A stretch of 64,000 nt of DNA from Boudabousia tangfeifanii (GTDB lineage: Bacteria; Actinomycetota; Actinomycetes; Actinomycetales; Actinomycetaceae): contig NZ_CP017812.1 of the NCBI RefSeq assembly GCF_001856685.1, positions 434,001 to 498,000 of the forward strand, read 5' to 3'. Position numbers and translations under genes: made by a program. Within the stretch, counting starts at the first letter, position 1. Each line of letters opens with the position of its first letter. Positions 26,089-34,660 of this stretch are shown here, piece by piece. The notes under the pieces are model-generated. The model saw only the letters and a program-made list of their open reading frames with translations, was not told where the DNA came from and did not search any database.

Positions 26089-26125
26089 GGGGTGTGGTCA
26101 AGATATACTGGCCACGCCCCTTTTT
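26089..26125 (+). terminator. Rho-independent terminator of the TM2 gene
   Basis: GGGGTGTGG (26089-26097) pairs with CCACGCCCC (26112-26120) with one G-T pair, followed by TTTTT. Typical intrinsic terminator 46 bases after the TM2 stop and just before the protease gene. Confidence 0.88.
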
Positions 26126-26151
26126 ATTGCCATTGTTTTGAGGATGCTTTG

Positions 26152-29100
26152 ATGGCTTTTCGTTTTTCTCGTGGTTTGATTGCCGCTGCTTCTGTTTTGT
26201 CTTTAGGCCTGTTGCCGGTTGCTTCGGCCTCGGCCATGTTAAATGGTGACGCCGCTAAAGCTGATGATTCCCGTGCTAACTCGGTGGCATATTTGCGGGT
26301 CGGTGCGAAGGGCTGCACTGGGGTGCTGGTGGATCGCCAGTGGGTGCTTACTGCGGCGCACTGCAATGATTTCCGAATGGGTCCGGTGCCAGCGTTGGCT
26401 ACTTTTGGTCGCACGTACAATTTCCGGCGGGCAAATCAGCACGAGATTGACTTTTTCTTGCCGGCTGAGCGTGGCGATATCGCTTTGGCGCACTTGTCTC
26501 GCCCGGTTGCCACCCCAGTGGCGCAGCTAGTGGAATCCCCGGTTGCTTTAGGGGCGAAGGGCCAGGTTTACGGTTGGGGTAATGGCACTGCGAAGTGGCA
26601 GGGCGCTCCCGTTTCTACTTTGCCAGCAGACTTGGAGAGCGAAAAGTTTGGGGTTGCTGGCCAAGAGTTAACCAAGCAGGGTCACTGGTTGTTGTCTCAG
26701 GGGCAAGGGATCCGCCCAGGCGATTCTGGCGGCCCGGTTTTTGTCAATAACAAGGTCAGTTTTGTAGCGGTCGTTTCTGATGCGAATACCCAGGGGCGTC
26801 CTTGGTTTGATGCGGTTGCGGTCGCGAACCACTTGTCTTGGATTCGTCCCACTTTGGCCGCTCAGAATCCGCAGTTTGCAGCCTTGAACCTTGAGATCCC
26901 GCAGCGAAAAGTAAACGCTGGGACCGAAAATCCGATTGCGGCTACTTTCCCCGCGAACGCGCAAGGCAAAGTCATTTTGCGAGTTGATGGTCGCGAGATT
27001 GCCAGCACTAGCGACCTGTCTGCTGGTCGCTTGGAAACAACTTATGTGGCCGAGGCCGGAACTAAAACCTATGATGTGTCCGCCGAGTTTGTCCCCGCGG
27101 CTGGTTCTGCTTACCTGCCGGTAAACGCGGTAGTGCAGCGGGTTGAGGTGGGCCGTGCTCGCGTCTCGATTGAAGCGGATGCCCCCTCGCCACTGGCGGC
27201 AGAGTCCCAGGCACAAGTGCCAGTAACTGTTGGCGCTCCTGGTTTTGTCCAGGTGAAAATGACCTACCAGAAGCCAGATGGCCAGTGGGTGGAACGCTGG
27301 TCGGATAACGTGCACTCCAATGGGGTGGGACCAGCTTTGGTACCGCTTACCTTGCCTGCTTTGGCCGAGGCCGACCGGGTAAACCTGACCGCATTCTACT
27401 ACCCGGACGACACTCAAAAGTACGAAAAGGGACAGACTGCCCAGGCGACTTACTTCTTGGAGCCACCGCTGCCAGAAAACCTGAAGCCGAATCCCAAACC
27501 TCAGCCGATGCCTGAGCCGCAGCCGATGCCTGATCCTGAGCGGCAGCCGATGCCAACGCCGGAAGCAGAACCGACTCCTGAAGTGGAACCGATGCCTGAT
27601 CCTGAGCCGCAGCCTATGCCTACTCCAGAAGTTGAACCGACTCCTGAGGTACCTGCTCAGCCACCTGTGGACCCAGAGCCAACCCCAGAGTTGCCGGTCA
27701 AGCCCACTCCAGAAGCAAAGCCACCGGTTGTAGAACCAAGTCCAGAAAAGGAAGCTCCGGCCGAGCCAGAGAATCCCGTTGATCCGGAACCAGAGGAACC
27801 GGCTGAGCCTTCTGCCGAGCCAGAACTGGACGATAGTCCAGAACCATACGACAGCCCTGAGCCTGTCGAGAGCCCAGAACCTGAGCCAGAGCCGGTAGTA
27901 CCGGTTGTTCCGGTGAAGCCGGCACCGACCAAACCGAAGCCTCCAGTTAAACCTGCGCCGAAGCCTGTCAAGCCGGCTCCGAAACCTGTTGTTCCGGTGA
28001 AGCCGGCTCCAGTTAAGCCGAAGCCTCCGGTCAAGCCTGCTCCCAAGCCGGTCAAACCGGCTCCTAAGCCTGTTGTTCCGGTGAAGCCGGCTCCAGTTAA
28101 GCCAGCGCCGAAGCCGGTGAAGCCCGCGCCGAAACCCGTTGTTCCGGTGAAGCCGGCTCCAGTTAAGCCTGCTCCCAAGCCAGTTAAGCCTGTGCCGACC
28201 AAGCCGAAGCCGGTGAAGCCTGCGCCGAAGCCTGTTAAGCCCGCTCCTAAGCCTGTTGTTCCGGTGAAGCCGGCACCGGTAAATCCGAAGCCACCGGTAA
28301 AGCCTGCCCCAAAGCCGCTCAAACCTGCGCCTAAGCCGGTCAAGCCTGCTCCCAAGCCGGTCAAACCAGCGCCTAAGCCTGTTGTTCCGGTCAAGCCGGC
28401 TCCAGTTAAGCCTGCGCCTAAGCCTATGAAGCCGGTTCCGGTAAAGCCTGCACCTAAGCCGGTGAAGCCAGCGCCGAAGCCAGTTAAGCCAGCTCCGAAG
28501 CCGAAGCCCCCGGTAAAGCCAAAGCCTCCGGTCAAGCCTGCACCTAAGCCGGTGGCTCAGTGCTTGACTCGCAAGTCGGCTCCTAAGCTGGGCCGGGTCG
28601 CCTTCAAGGACGTGCCGCGCTCTAATCCTTTCCAGGGGGAAATTTTCTGGGGTTCAAATGCTCGTATCACTACTGGCTGGGCAGATGGAACTTTCCGTCC
28701 GCTTGCCCCGGTGACGCGTGAAGCGGTAGCTGCGTTCTTGTACCGTATGGCGGGCAAACCGAAGGTAACTTTGCGTCATCACGATTTCTCGGATGTGGAT
28801 CAGCGCAACCCCTTCTACCGGGAAATCTCGTGGATGAAGAACACCGGGATTAGTCGCGGTTGGCCTGATGGTTCGTTCCGTCCGAAGGAGTCCATTACTC
28901 GTGAAGCGATGGCCGCTTTCCTACAGCGTTTCGCCACCAAGTTCCCTGCGAGCGTTTCTCCAGCGATCGTGACTCACCAGTTCCCGGACCTGATTAAAGC
29001 CAACACTTTCAAGGACACGGTGAAAGCAGACCACAAGGCCACGATTGCCTGGGTGAAGGAAGCAAAGATCAGTACCGGCTGGGCCGATGGCACCTACCGG

Positions 29101-29181
29101 CCACTTGAACCAATCACTCGTGAAGCGATGATTACTTTCCTTTACCGCCTGAAGTTCAACTTCAACCAAAACTGCGGCTAA
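26152..29181 (+). CDS. Secreted trypsin-like serine protease with Pro/Lys stalk and three SLH domains
   Basis: 1009 residues from ATG 26152, behind GAGGA; the frame opens slightly upstream inside the terminator. A signal peptide (residues 1-28, ending in ASAS or ASASA) is followed by an S1-family protease with the triad His in LTAAHC (about 69), Asp in GDIALAHL (about 108) and Ser in GDSGGP (about 191). An Ig-like middle region follows, then a stalk of about 350 residues (443-800) made of PEP/PTPE and then PAPKPVKPAPKP repeats. The C-terminus has three SLH domains (from about 815, 877 and 940; FKDVPRSNPF, ITTGWADGTFRP, TREAVAAFLYRMAG). SLH domains hold proteins to the cell wall by secondary polymers, so this is a surface-tethered protease. 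Natural substrates are unknown. Confidence 0.93.
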   Translation: MAFRFSRGLIAAASVLSLGLLPVASASAMLNGDAAKADDSRANSVAYLRVGAKGCTGVLVDRQWVLTAAHCNDFRMGPVPALATFGRTYNFRRANQHEIDFFLPAERGDIALAHLSRPVATPVAQLVESPVALGAKGQVYGWGNGTAKWQGAPVSTLPADLESEKFGVAGQELTKQGHWLLSQGQGIRPGDSGGPVFVNNKVSFVAVVSDANTQGRPWFDAVAVANHLSWIRPTLAAQNPQFAALNLEIPQRKVNAGTENPIAATFPANAQGKVILRVDGREIASTSDLSAGRLETTYVAEAGTKTYDVSAEFVPAAGSAYLPVNAVVQRVEVGRARVSIEADAPSPLAAESQAQVPVTVGAPGFVQVKMTYQKPDGQWVERWSDNVHSNGVGPALVPLTLPALAEADRVNLTAFYYPDDTQKYEKGQTAQATYFLEPPLPENLKPNPKPQPMPEPQPMPDPERQPMPTPEAEPTPEVEPMPDPEPQPMPTPEVEPTPEVPAQPPVDPEPTPELPVKPTPEAKPPVVEPSPEKEAPAEPENPVDPEPEEPAEPSAEPELDDSPEPYDSPEPVESPEPEPEPVVPVVPVKPAPTKPKPPVKPAPKPVKPAPKPVVPVKPAPVKPKPPVKPAPKPVKPAPKPVVPVKPAPVKPAPKPVKPAPKPVVPVKPAPVKPAPKPVKPVPTKPKPVKPAPKPVKPAPKPVVPVKPAPVNPKPPVKPAPKPLKPAPKPVKPAPKPVKPAPKPVVPVKPAPVKPAPKPMKPVPVKPAPKPVKPAPKPVKPAPKPKPPVKPKPPVKPAPKPVAQCLTRKSAPKLGRVAFKDVPRSNPFQGEIFWGSNARITTGWADGTFRPLAPVTREAVAAFLYRMAGKPKVTLRHHDFSDVDQRNPFYREISWMKNTGISRGWPDGSFRPKESITREAMAAFLQRFATKFPASVSPAIVTHQFPDLIKANTFKDTVKADHKATIAWVKEAKISTGWADGTYRPLEPITREAMITFLYRLKFNFNQNCG
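27905..28555 (+). repeat. Tandem repeats encoding the Pro/Lys stalk
   Basis: Low-complexity coding DNA with nested units. A short unit encodes PKPVKPA, and a longer one that starts CCTGTTGTTCCGGTGAAGCC recurs at about 27985, 28069, 28136, 28252 and 28377. Copies are near but not fully identical. Such arrays can change length by slippage or recombination. Confidence 0.8.
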
Positions 29182-29191
29182 AAAGCAAGGG

Positions 29192-29237
29192 AAAAGCCCA
29201 ATCATGGACACACAATAAAGTTCATGATTGGGCTTTT
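29192..29237. terminator. Bidirectional terminator between the two SLH genes
   Basis: Perfect 15-base stem: AAAAGCCCAATCATG (29192-29206) and CATGATTGGGCTTTT (29223-29237) with a 16-base loop, A-rich on one side and T-rich on the other. Serves the SLH protease (plus) and may serve the convergent SLH-LRR gene (minus). Confidence 0.9.
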
Positions 29238-29252
29238 TCTAATTCTGTTTGG

Positions 29253-29300
29253 GGCCGAGGGCGTCAGCCGTCGCTAGTAAACCGCGCCTCGCCCTCGGCC
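29253..29300. repeat. Second hairpin between the SLH genes, from inverted GGCCGAGGGCG motifs
   Basis: GGCCGAGGGCG (29253-29263) and CGCCCTCGGCC (29290-29300) form a perfect 11-base stem with a 26-base loop. Same arm sequence as the hairpins at 14899 and 25359. Confidence 0.65.
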
Positions 29301-29324
29301 AGCAAAACCAGGAAGCAAAACCGG

Positions 29325-30926
29325 TCAGCAACTTACCTTGATCCGACGCAGCGAGTCAGGGAAAGTGGGGCACTTCTTTAACGGATTGTTTTGCAAGTGC
29401 ACGTACTTTAGCTCGTCCATGTAGTAGAAGTTCGGCATGGACTTAATCTGGTTATTCTTCAGGTACAGGCTTTGCAGGTTGCGAAGATTCTTCCAATTCG
29501 GCACCTTGCTGATTCGGTTCTTATCCGCATGAATTACTCGTAGGTTGGTGCTGCGGAAATCGGGCAGAGCCGTCAGCTGATTGCTCTCAACCTTCAGAGT
29601 GAATAGCTCCCGGGCATAACGGAAGTCAGGTAGTGCCTTCAGCTTATTCGAGGACACCTCAAGATAACTCAGCTGAGGAATCTTACTGAAGTTCGGGACG
29701 CTCGAAAGCTGGTTCCTTTCCGCTTCAAGATTGTATAGCTTCGGCAGGTGAGTAAAGTTCGGCAGGCTGCGGAGCTGATTTTCATTCACATTCAAATGTG
29801 TTAGTTTCGGCAAATGACTGAAGTTTGGCAAGCTTCGCAGCTGATTGCCTTTGAGAATCAAGTGCGTAACATTTGGCATTCGAGAAAAATTCGGTACCGA
29901 AGTTGCCTTCGTACCCATAATGCCGAAGCTCTTAATCGTGGGGAAAATCAGGATCTCGTCGATAATGTCTCGGGGATTGCCCACATACATGCTGAACTCT
30001 TGTAGCTTCTCTTTCCGAATCCGCTCATTCGCTGCTTTATTGATCGCATAGTTGTAGCGGGTAAACTCGCATTCCAGATTCTTTCGATTCCAAAAATCGC
30101 TCATATTGGGTGCAACCCAGCAAGACTTCGTCACGGTTTTGCGAGCGTCAGCCATTTCTGCGGCTGTGGGCTCCGCGAACCGGTTGAACTTCAAACGGTA
30201 CAAGAAAGCAGCCATGGCATCGCGACGAATCGGCTCCAATGGGCGGTAGAAACGATTCTTCCCCCGTTTCCAGCCAGTCGACACCTCAGTTTTCCGCAGC
30301 CACTCCATCTCCGCCGAGAACTGCATCTTGGCAGGCACATCGCGGAACACTCGGCCACTACCTTGTTTCCCTGGCTGGCCGAGGGCGACAATCGCCGGGG
30401 ACACCCGCGACGGGTACTTTTTAACGAAACGAGCCAAGAAAGCGGCCATGGCATCGCGATTCACCGCGCCATGCGGACCGAAATAACGATCCTTGCCACG
30501 CTTCCAACCGGTTGTGATTCCGGTCGAAGCCATCCACTCAACCTGTTTATAAAACTGCGAACCGCGCGGCACATCCTTAAAAGTGGGGCGTTTCGGTGGG
30601 CGATAGCCCGAGCGATCCATTCCCGCCAGCCGGTACAAGAAAGCAGCCATTGCTTGACGCTCAATCTGATTCAACGGGCGGTATTCTCGCCCTCGTTTGC
30701 CTTCCCAACCAGTCGAAATGCGTGCATTCGCCAACCAAGCCATTTCCCCCGAAAACAGCATGTTTTTCGGCACATCCACAAACTTGCCACCCACCTTCGG
30801 GGCAGACACCAAAGTGGGTCGAGGACGGTAAGCGGCCTCGGCCACCGGCGTGGACGTCAGCGGGAGGGGAGTTAAAGCAATAGCGGCAGCAGAAAGAACA
30901 GTAATGGCAGTAAGTGGGGTTTTCAT
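29325..30926 (-). CDS. Secreted SLH-domain leucine-rich-repeat surface protein
   Basis: 533 residues. Signal peptide at about 1-32 (ending VAEAA). Three N-terminal SLH domains (about 46-255; motifs FVDVPKNMLFSGEMAWLANA, TFKDVPRGSQFYKQ, VFRDVPAKMQFSAEMEWL). After a spacer come about eight short leucine-rich repeats from residue 345 (LILKGNQLRSLPNFSHLPKL, LNVNENQLRSLPNFTHLP and so on), of the internalin/small-LRR kind. Anchored to the wall, the LRR face could bind proteins, for instance in adhesion; this is inference. Its SLH set is at the N-terminus while the convergent protease has its SLH set at the C-terminus. Confidence 0.92.
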   Translation of the reverse strand: MKTPLTAITVLSAAAIALTPLPLTSTPVAEAAYRPRPTLVSAPKVGGKFVDVPKNMLFSGEMAWLANARISTGWEGKRGREYRPLNQIERQAMAAFLYRLAGMDRSGYRPPKRPTFKDVPRGSQFYKQVEWMASTGITTGWKRGKDRYFGPHGAVNRDAMAAFLARFVKKYPSRVSPAIVALGQPGKQGSGRVFRDVPAKMQFSAEMEWLRKTEVSTGWKRGKNRFYRPLEPIRRDAMAAFLYRLKFNRFAEPTAAEMADARKTVTKSCWVAPNMSDFWNRKNLECEFTRYNYAINKAANERIRKEKLQEFSMYVGNPRDIIDEILIFPTIKSFGIMGTKATSVPNFSRMPNVTHLILKGNQLRSLPNFSHLPKLTHLNVNENQLRSLPNFTHLPKLYNLEAERNQLSSVPNFSKIPQLSYLEVSSNKLKALPDFRYARELFTLKVESNQLTALPDFRSTNLRVIHADKNRISKVPNWKNLRNLQSLYLKNNQIKSMPNFYYMDELKYVHLQNNPLKKCPTFPDSLRRIKVSC

Positions 30927-31037
30927 GGTTTCCTCAATCCTTTAGCGTCTAATACGGGCATCATTGCGAACGATTAGAGCCGAAATGGCACTTACTACCA
31001 GAGTAGAGAAAAACCCTACAGATTTCCTGCCAAAACC

Positions 31038-32579
31038 CTACTGAACCGAAGCGTGACGGCGACGGTACCAGTCCACCAAAGCCATCATCAGCGCCAGCGA
31101 ACAGGTTACCTCGGTAACGTGCAAAGCGTTAGAAAAGGCCCCCGAGAAAGTCAAGATTTCCCCTGCCGAGGACGCCGGCTGACCGCGCAAATCCAACGGT
31201 AGAGAAATAAAGAACACGAGGGTCAAAACCGCAATCGACAAAGTGGTGCCAATGCGCTGCGTGGACTGCAACAATGCGGCCGCCGTCGAAGTCGAAGCCA
31301 CCGGCACATCCGCCAAAGTCAAAGCCTGGTTCGGGGCAATCGTGCAACCATTACCAAAGCCCGCCAGCAAGAAAGCAAAAATCAAAGTCCACACATGGTT
31401 GCCTGTCGGATCCAAGCTAATCAACAAATTGCCCAAAGACATGCCCGCCAGGGAACAAGCCAAGCCAACGACGACCACTAGGCGACCATAATGATGCAAG
31501 TAGCGGCCCGAACCGGCAGCACCCACCGTGCCACCCAAAGCGAAAGGCAACAGCATCATGCCAGCCTGCCAAGCGGGCAAACCCAAACCATCCTGCAAAT
31601 ACAAGGAAGTGATGACGAAAAAGCCCGAAAAGCCCACAAAATAAACGGTAATAATGACCGTGCCCAAAGTGAATGAGGGAGTGCGCATCAGCGAACGCGG
31701 CAAAATCACCGTACCGCCCTGGCCATCACGCCAAAGCTCCCAAAGCATGAACAAAACCCACACTGCCAAAGCAGCGCCAATCATCCACCAAGGAGCGCCA
31801 GACCAGGAAGCGTGCTGCGTGGCAATAATCAACGGCAACATCAACAACAAGGTTATTGCCGTCATCAAAATGATGCCCACCAAATCCAAGCGAATCTTCG
31901 CATCTTGGCGCTGCGGTGGGGGCAAAAGCTTAATCGCCATCGGGATGACGACCAGAGCAATCGGTACATTAATCAAGAAAATGGTGCGCCAACCGAACTG
32001 TCCCGGCAGCGCCGAAACAATCACGCCGCCAAGGACTGGGCCCAAAGCAGTCGCCACCCCAATGGCAGCACCGTTGTAACCGTAGGCGCGCCCTCGGTCA
32101 GCACCAGTAAACATTTGCTGAATCAAGCCCGCCACCTGCGGGTTAATCACCGCAGCAAAAGCACCCTGAATCAGGCGAGCACCAATCAAAAAGTTCGCGC
32201 TCGGGGCCAAACCACACAAAATCGAGGCCAGGCCGAAACCGCCAATGCCCACCAAAAACATGGTGCGACGGCCAAAAAGATCACCAAAGCGACCCGCCGG
32301 CACCAGCATCACCCCAAAAGCCAGCGAATAGATCGCCACAATCCACTGCAACTGGCTCGAAGTGGCCTGCAAATGTGCCGTAATCGAAGGCAACGCCACG
32401 TTCACAATCGACACGTCCAGCAAGGTCATAAACCCGCCGGCCATAATCACATAGAAAGCCTTCCACGGGTCAACATTCCAATCCTTAACGGCAGAATTTT
32501 CTTTTGCCCCGCGCACACTAGCAGCGCCGATAGGGGCCGGTTGACTCATCGAATTTGGCGATTTTTCTTGATTTTGCAC
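31038..32579 (-). CDS. MFS drug:proton antiporter, DHA2 (14-helix, EmrB/QacA-like)
   Basis: 513 residues from GTG 32579 (ATG 32549 is an alternative; no clear ribosome-binding site for either). About 14 membrane helices. Family motifs: LDVSIVNVALPSI in helix 1 (motif D1), GRFGDLFGRRTMFLVG (motif A) and GPVLGGVI (motif C, the antiporter motif). Predicted to export drugs or other small hydrophobic molecules in exchange for protons. Divergent from dcd. No TetR- or MarR-type regulator is adjacent. Confidence 0.92.
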   Translation of the reverse strand: MQNQEKSPNSMSQPAPIGAASVRGAKENSAVKDWNVDPWKAFYVIMAGGFMTLLDVSIVNVALPSITAHLQATSSQLQWIVAIYSLAFGVMLVPAGRFGDLFGRRTMFLVGIGGFGLASILCGLAPSANFLIGARLIQGAFAAVINPQVAGLIQQMFTGADRGRAYGYNGAAIGVATALGPVLGGVIVSALPGQFGWRTIFLINVPIALVVIPMAIKLLPPPQRQDAKIRLDLVGIILMTAITLLLMLPLIIATQHASWSGAPWWMIGAALAVWVLFMLWELWRDGQGGTVILPRSLMRTPSFTLGTVIITVYFVGFSGFFVITSLYLQDGLGLPAWQAGMMLLPFALGGTVGAAGSGRYLHHYGRLVVVVGLACSLAGMSLGNLLISLDPTGNHVWTLIFAFLLAGFGNGCTIAPNQALTLADVPVASTSTAAALLQSTQRIGTTLSIAVLTLVFFISLPLDLRGQPASSAGEILTFSGAFSNALHVTEVTCSLALMMALVDWYRRRHASVQ

Positions 32580-32754
32580 CCTACAACTCTAGTCTCTTCA
32601 CCGCCAAAACTCTACGCCCACCCCACCTTTGTGAGTTTCTTCCCCGTAAAGAGTCTCACCTGACGATTAGCGCGCCGAGGTCGTCCTCGGCCAAAGAAAA
32701 AGATGCGGTCACAGAAAAATTTACTAACCCGAAAACTAATGGAACAATAGACCC

Positions 32755-33336
32755 ATGTTGCTTTCTGATGGTGATCTCACTGCCGAGTTGTCCGCCGGCC
32801 GCATTGGCCTCGACCCACTAGACCTGTCGCTGGTACAGCCAGCCAGCATTGACGTGCGCCTCGACCGGTACTTCCGACTTTTCGACAACCACAAGTACGC
32901 GGTTATTGACCCCAAGGCCGACCAGTCAGACCTGACCCACATGGTCGATGCGGGGGAGTCCGGACCGTTCGTCTTGCACCCCGGCGAGTTCGTCCTCGGC
33001 GCGACCCTCGAAACTGTCACCCTGCCAGACGATATTGCCGCCCGCCTCGAAGGCAAATCTTCCCTCGGTCGCCTCGGTCTGCTCACGCACTCCACCGCCG
33101 GTTTCATCGACCCGGGCTTCTCCGGCCAAGTCACCCTCGAACTTTCCAACACCGCCACCATGCCCATCCTGCTCTACCCGGGCATGAAAATTGGTCAGTT
33201 GTGCTTCTTCCGTCTCTCCGCCCCAGCCCAAAAACCATACGGCCAAGGCGCTACCGGTTCCCGCTACCAGGGTCAGCGAGGCCCCACGCCATCGCGCTCA
33301 CACCTCAACTTCACCCAAGTTCCCGTCAAAAAGTAA
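32755..33336 (+). CDS. dcd: dCTP deaminase
   Basis: 193 residues. N-terminal [22 protein letters not shown], the [10 protein letters not shown] motif and [17 protein letters not shown] (with the catalytic Glu in TLE) identify dCTP deaminase, a trimeric enzyme. It turns dCTP into dUTP, or into dUMP in the bifunctional actinobacterial type; the sequence read here does not let me choose. The ATG has no good ribosome-binding site, so it may be leaderless. The next gene starts 11 bases after its stop. Confidence 0.95.
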   Translation: MLLSDGDLTAELSAGRIGLDPLDLSLVQPASIDVRLDRYFRLFDNHKYAVIDPKADQSDLTHMVDAGESGPFVLHPGEFVLGATLETVTLPDDIAARLEGKSSLGRLGLLTHSTAGFIDPGFSGQVTLELSNTATMPILLYPGMKIGQLCFFRLSAPAQKPYGQGATGSRYQGQRGPTPSRSHLNFTQVPVKK

Positions 33337-33347
33337 ACAGGTGCCCC

Positions 33348-34523
33348 GTGCCCATTGACCTTTCACGAGTCCTTGACCCCTCGCTAGCTGCTGCCCTCAA
33401 ACCCGCCTTCGAAGGCGCCTCCTTTCGCTTCCACGAAGATGGCACCGCCTACGCGGACCGAGCCAAAGACACCTACGTGGTTGCCACCACCTGGCTTGCC
33501 GGCCATCAGCTACCTCCCGAACTTATGGGCGGACACCTCCTCTTTTTCCCCTCAGACGTGTCTTCCTCCGAAGTAGAAGCGCTCGCAGTTTCCCTCTGGG
33601 AAGAGGCCGGCTGGTTGGTGCCAGGCGTCCTCGGCCTAACCGGGGAAGCGACCCTCTCGGGCCCATGGACTTTGGGGAAAGGGCAGCAAGCCGAACTCAA
33701 CCTGCCCAACAGTGCCGCCGTAGTCTATTCGGTGCAGTGCCGTCGAGAACGCGAAGTGCCGCCCCCAGACGCCCCCGTCGACTTCCTCGACCCCTGGTTC
33801 AAGCATGTGCTACCTGCCGGTGACGAGTACCTGCTGGTCGCCAACCTCGTTACCCTGGCGGCGCGCCTTGGGGGAGGCCTCCGCTCCGACATGGGACATG
33901 TGGCCGAACCTGACCCAGATGCAGCCGTAAACCTCACCGTCTACTCGCCCAATTGGCTTGGTGGTAAAGACCTGCTCGCAGAACTCGTGCCCATGTTCCC
34001 CGGCATGCGCCCCTTCACCGCGCCAATCGTGCCGGCCGAGGCCGTCCCCGGCGTGCTCACCGGCGACGTGCCGCTCTCACGCGTGGCGATGAAAGCCATC
34101 GAAAGCGCTGGGATCGAAACTGAAGAACTAAACGAGCTAATGTCGCAGGCACAAAAATACGACCTCGCGGCCCTCAGTGAAGAAACCAATCTCAAGAGCA
34201 CCCCAGAAAAGCCACACGAACACGAGCCCTTCTGCCTACAGTTGGACCTCAAACCGGGCGCGGTACTGATTGAAGGACACGAAGCCGAATATTTGCCGCC
34301 AGTCTTGCGCTGGGAAGAATGGGCAGAAGGCCCAGTATTTGAATACCTATTGCGATGGGAACCATCCGACCCCATCCGCGGCTGGGACCGACGAGTGCCC
34401 CGCGCGCTTAGGATCGAACGCGTCCACGCCACCTCCACCATCGAATCACTCGCGGCCGAACTAGTCGCCATCGTTGGGGGAGATGCGGTCGACGACGAAG
34501 GCTTCCTCGTCGCCTTCGACTAG
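33348..34523 (+). CDS. Unknown protein downstream of dcd
   Basis: 391 residues from GTG 33348, with AGGTG 4 bases upstream; the longer open frame overlaps dcd and is not likely used. No membrane helix, signal peptide or recognised domain. Rich in Glu, Asp, Pro and Leu. Segments such as FLDPWFKHVLPAGDEYLLVANLV and VNLTVYSPNWLGGKDLLAELV look like a folded soluble protein. The close spacing suggests co-transcription with dcd. I do not assign a function. Confidence 0.7.
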   Translation: MPIDLSRVLDPSLAAALKPAFEGASFRFHEDGTAYADRAKDTYVVATTWLAGHQLPPELMGGHLLFFPSDVSSSEVEALAVSLWEEAGWLVPGVLGLTGEATLSGPWTLGKGQQAELNLPNSAAVVYSVQCRREREVPPPDAPVDFLDPWFKHVLPAGDEYLLVANLVTLAARLGGGLRSDMGHVAEPDPDAAVNLTVYSPNWLGGKDLLAELVPMFPGMRPFTAPIVPAEAVPGVLTGDVPLSRVAMKAIESAGIETEELNELMSQAQKYDLAALSEETNLKSTPEKPHEHEPFCLQLDLKPGAVLIEGHEAEYLPPVLRWEEWAEGPVFEYLLRWEPSDPIRGWDRRVPRALRIERVHATSTIESLAAELVAIVGGDAVDDEGFLVAFD

Positions 34524-34660
34524 GAGATACGCCGGCTCAAGCGCGGTCTGCTACCGGGCACAACTAACCGAAAGTCGCTTCATTCAGGCAGGGACAAGTT
34601 TGTCCTAGCCTTGCCACTGCGGCTGACCCAGGCAATCGACCCAGCTACGGAAAATAACCG

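Noticed and set aside
27657-28535. 292-codon Gly/Phe/Thr-rich frame on the minus strand
   Set aside because: Shadow of the Pro/Lys repeats of the SLH protease read backwards.
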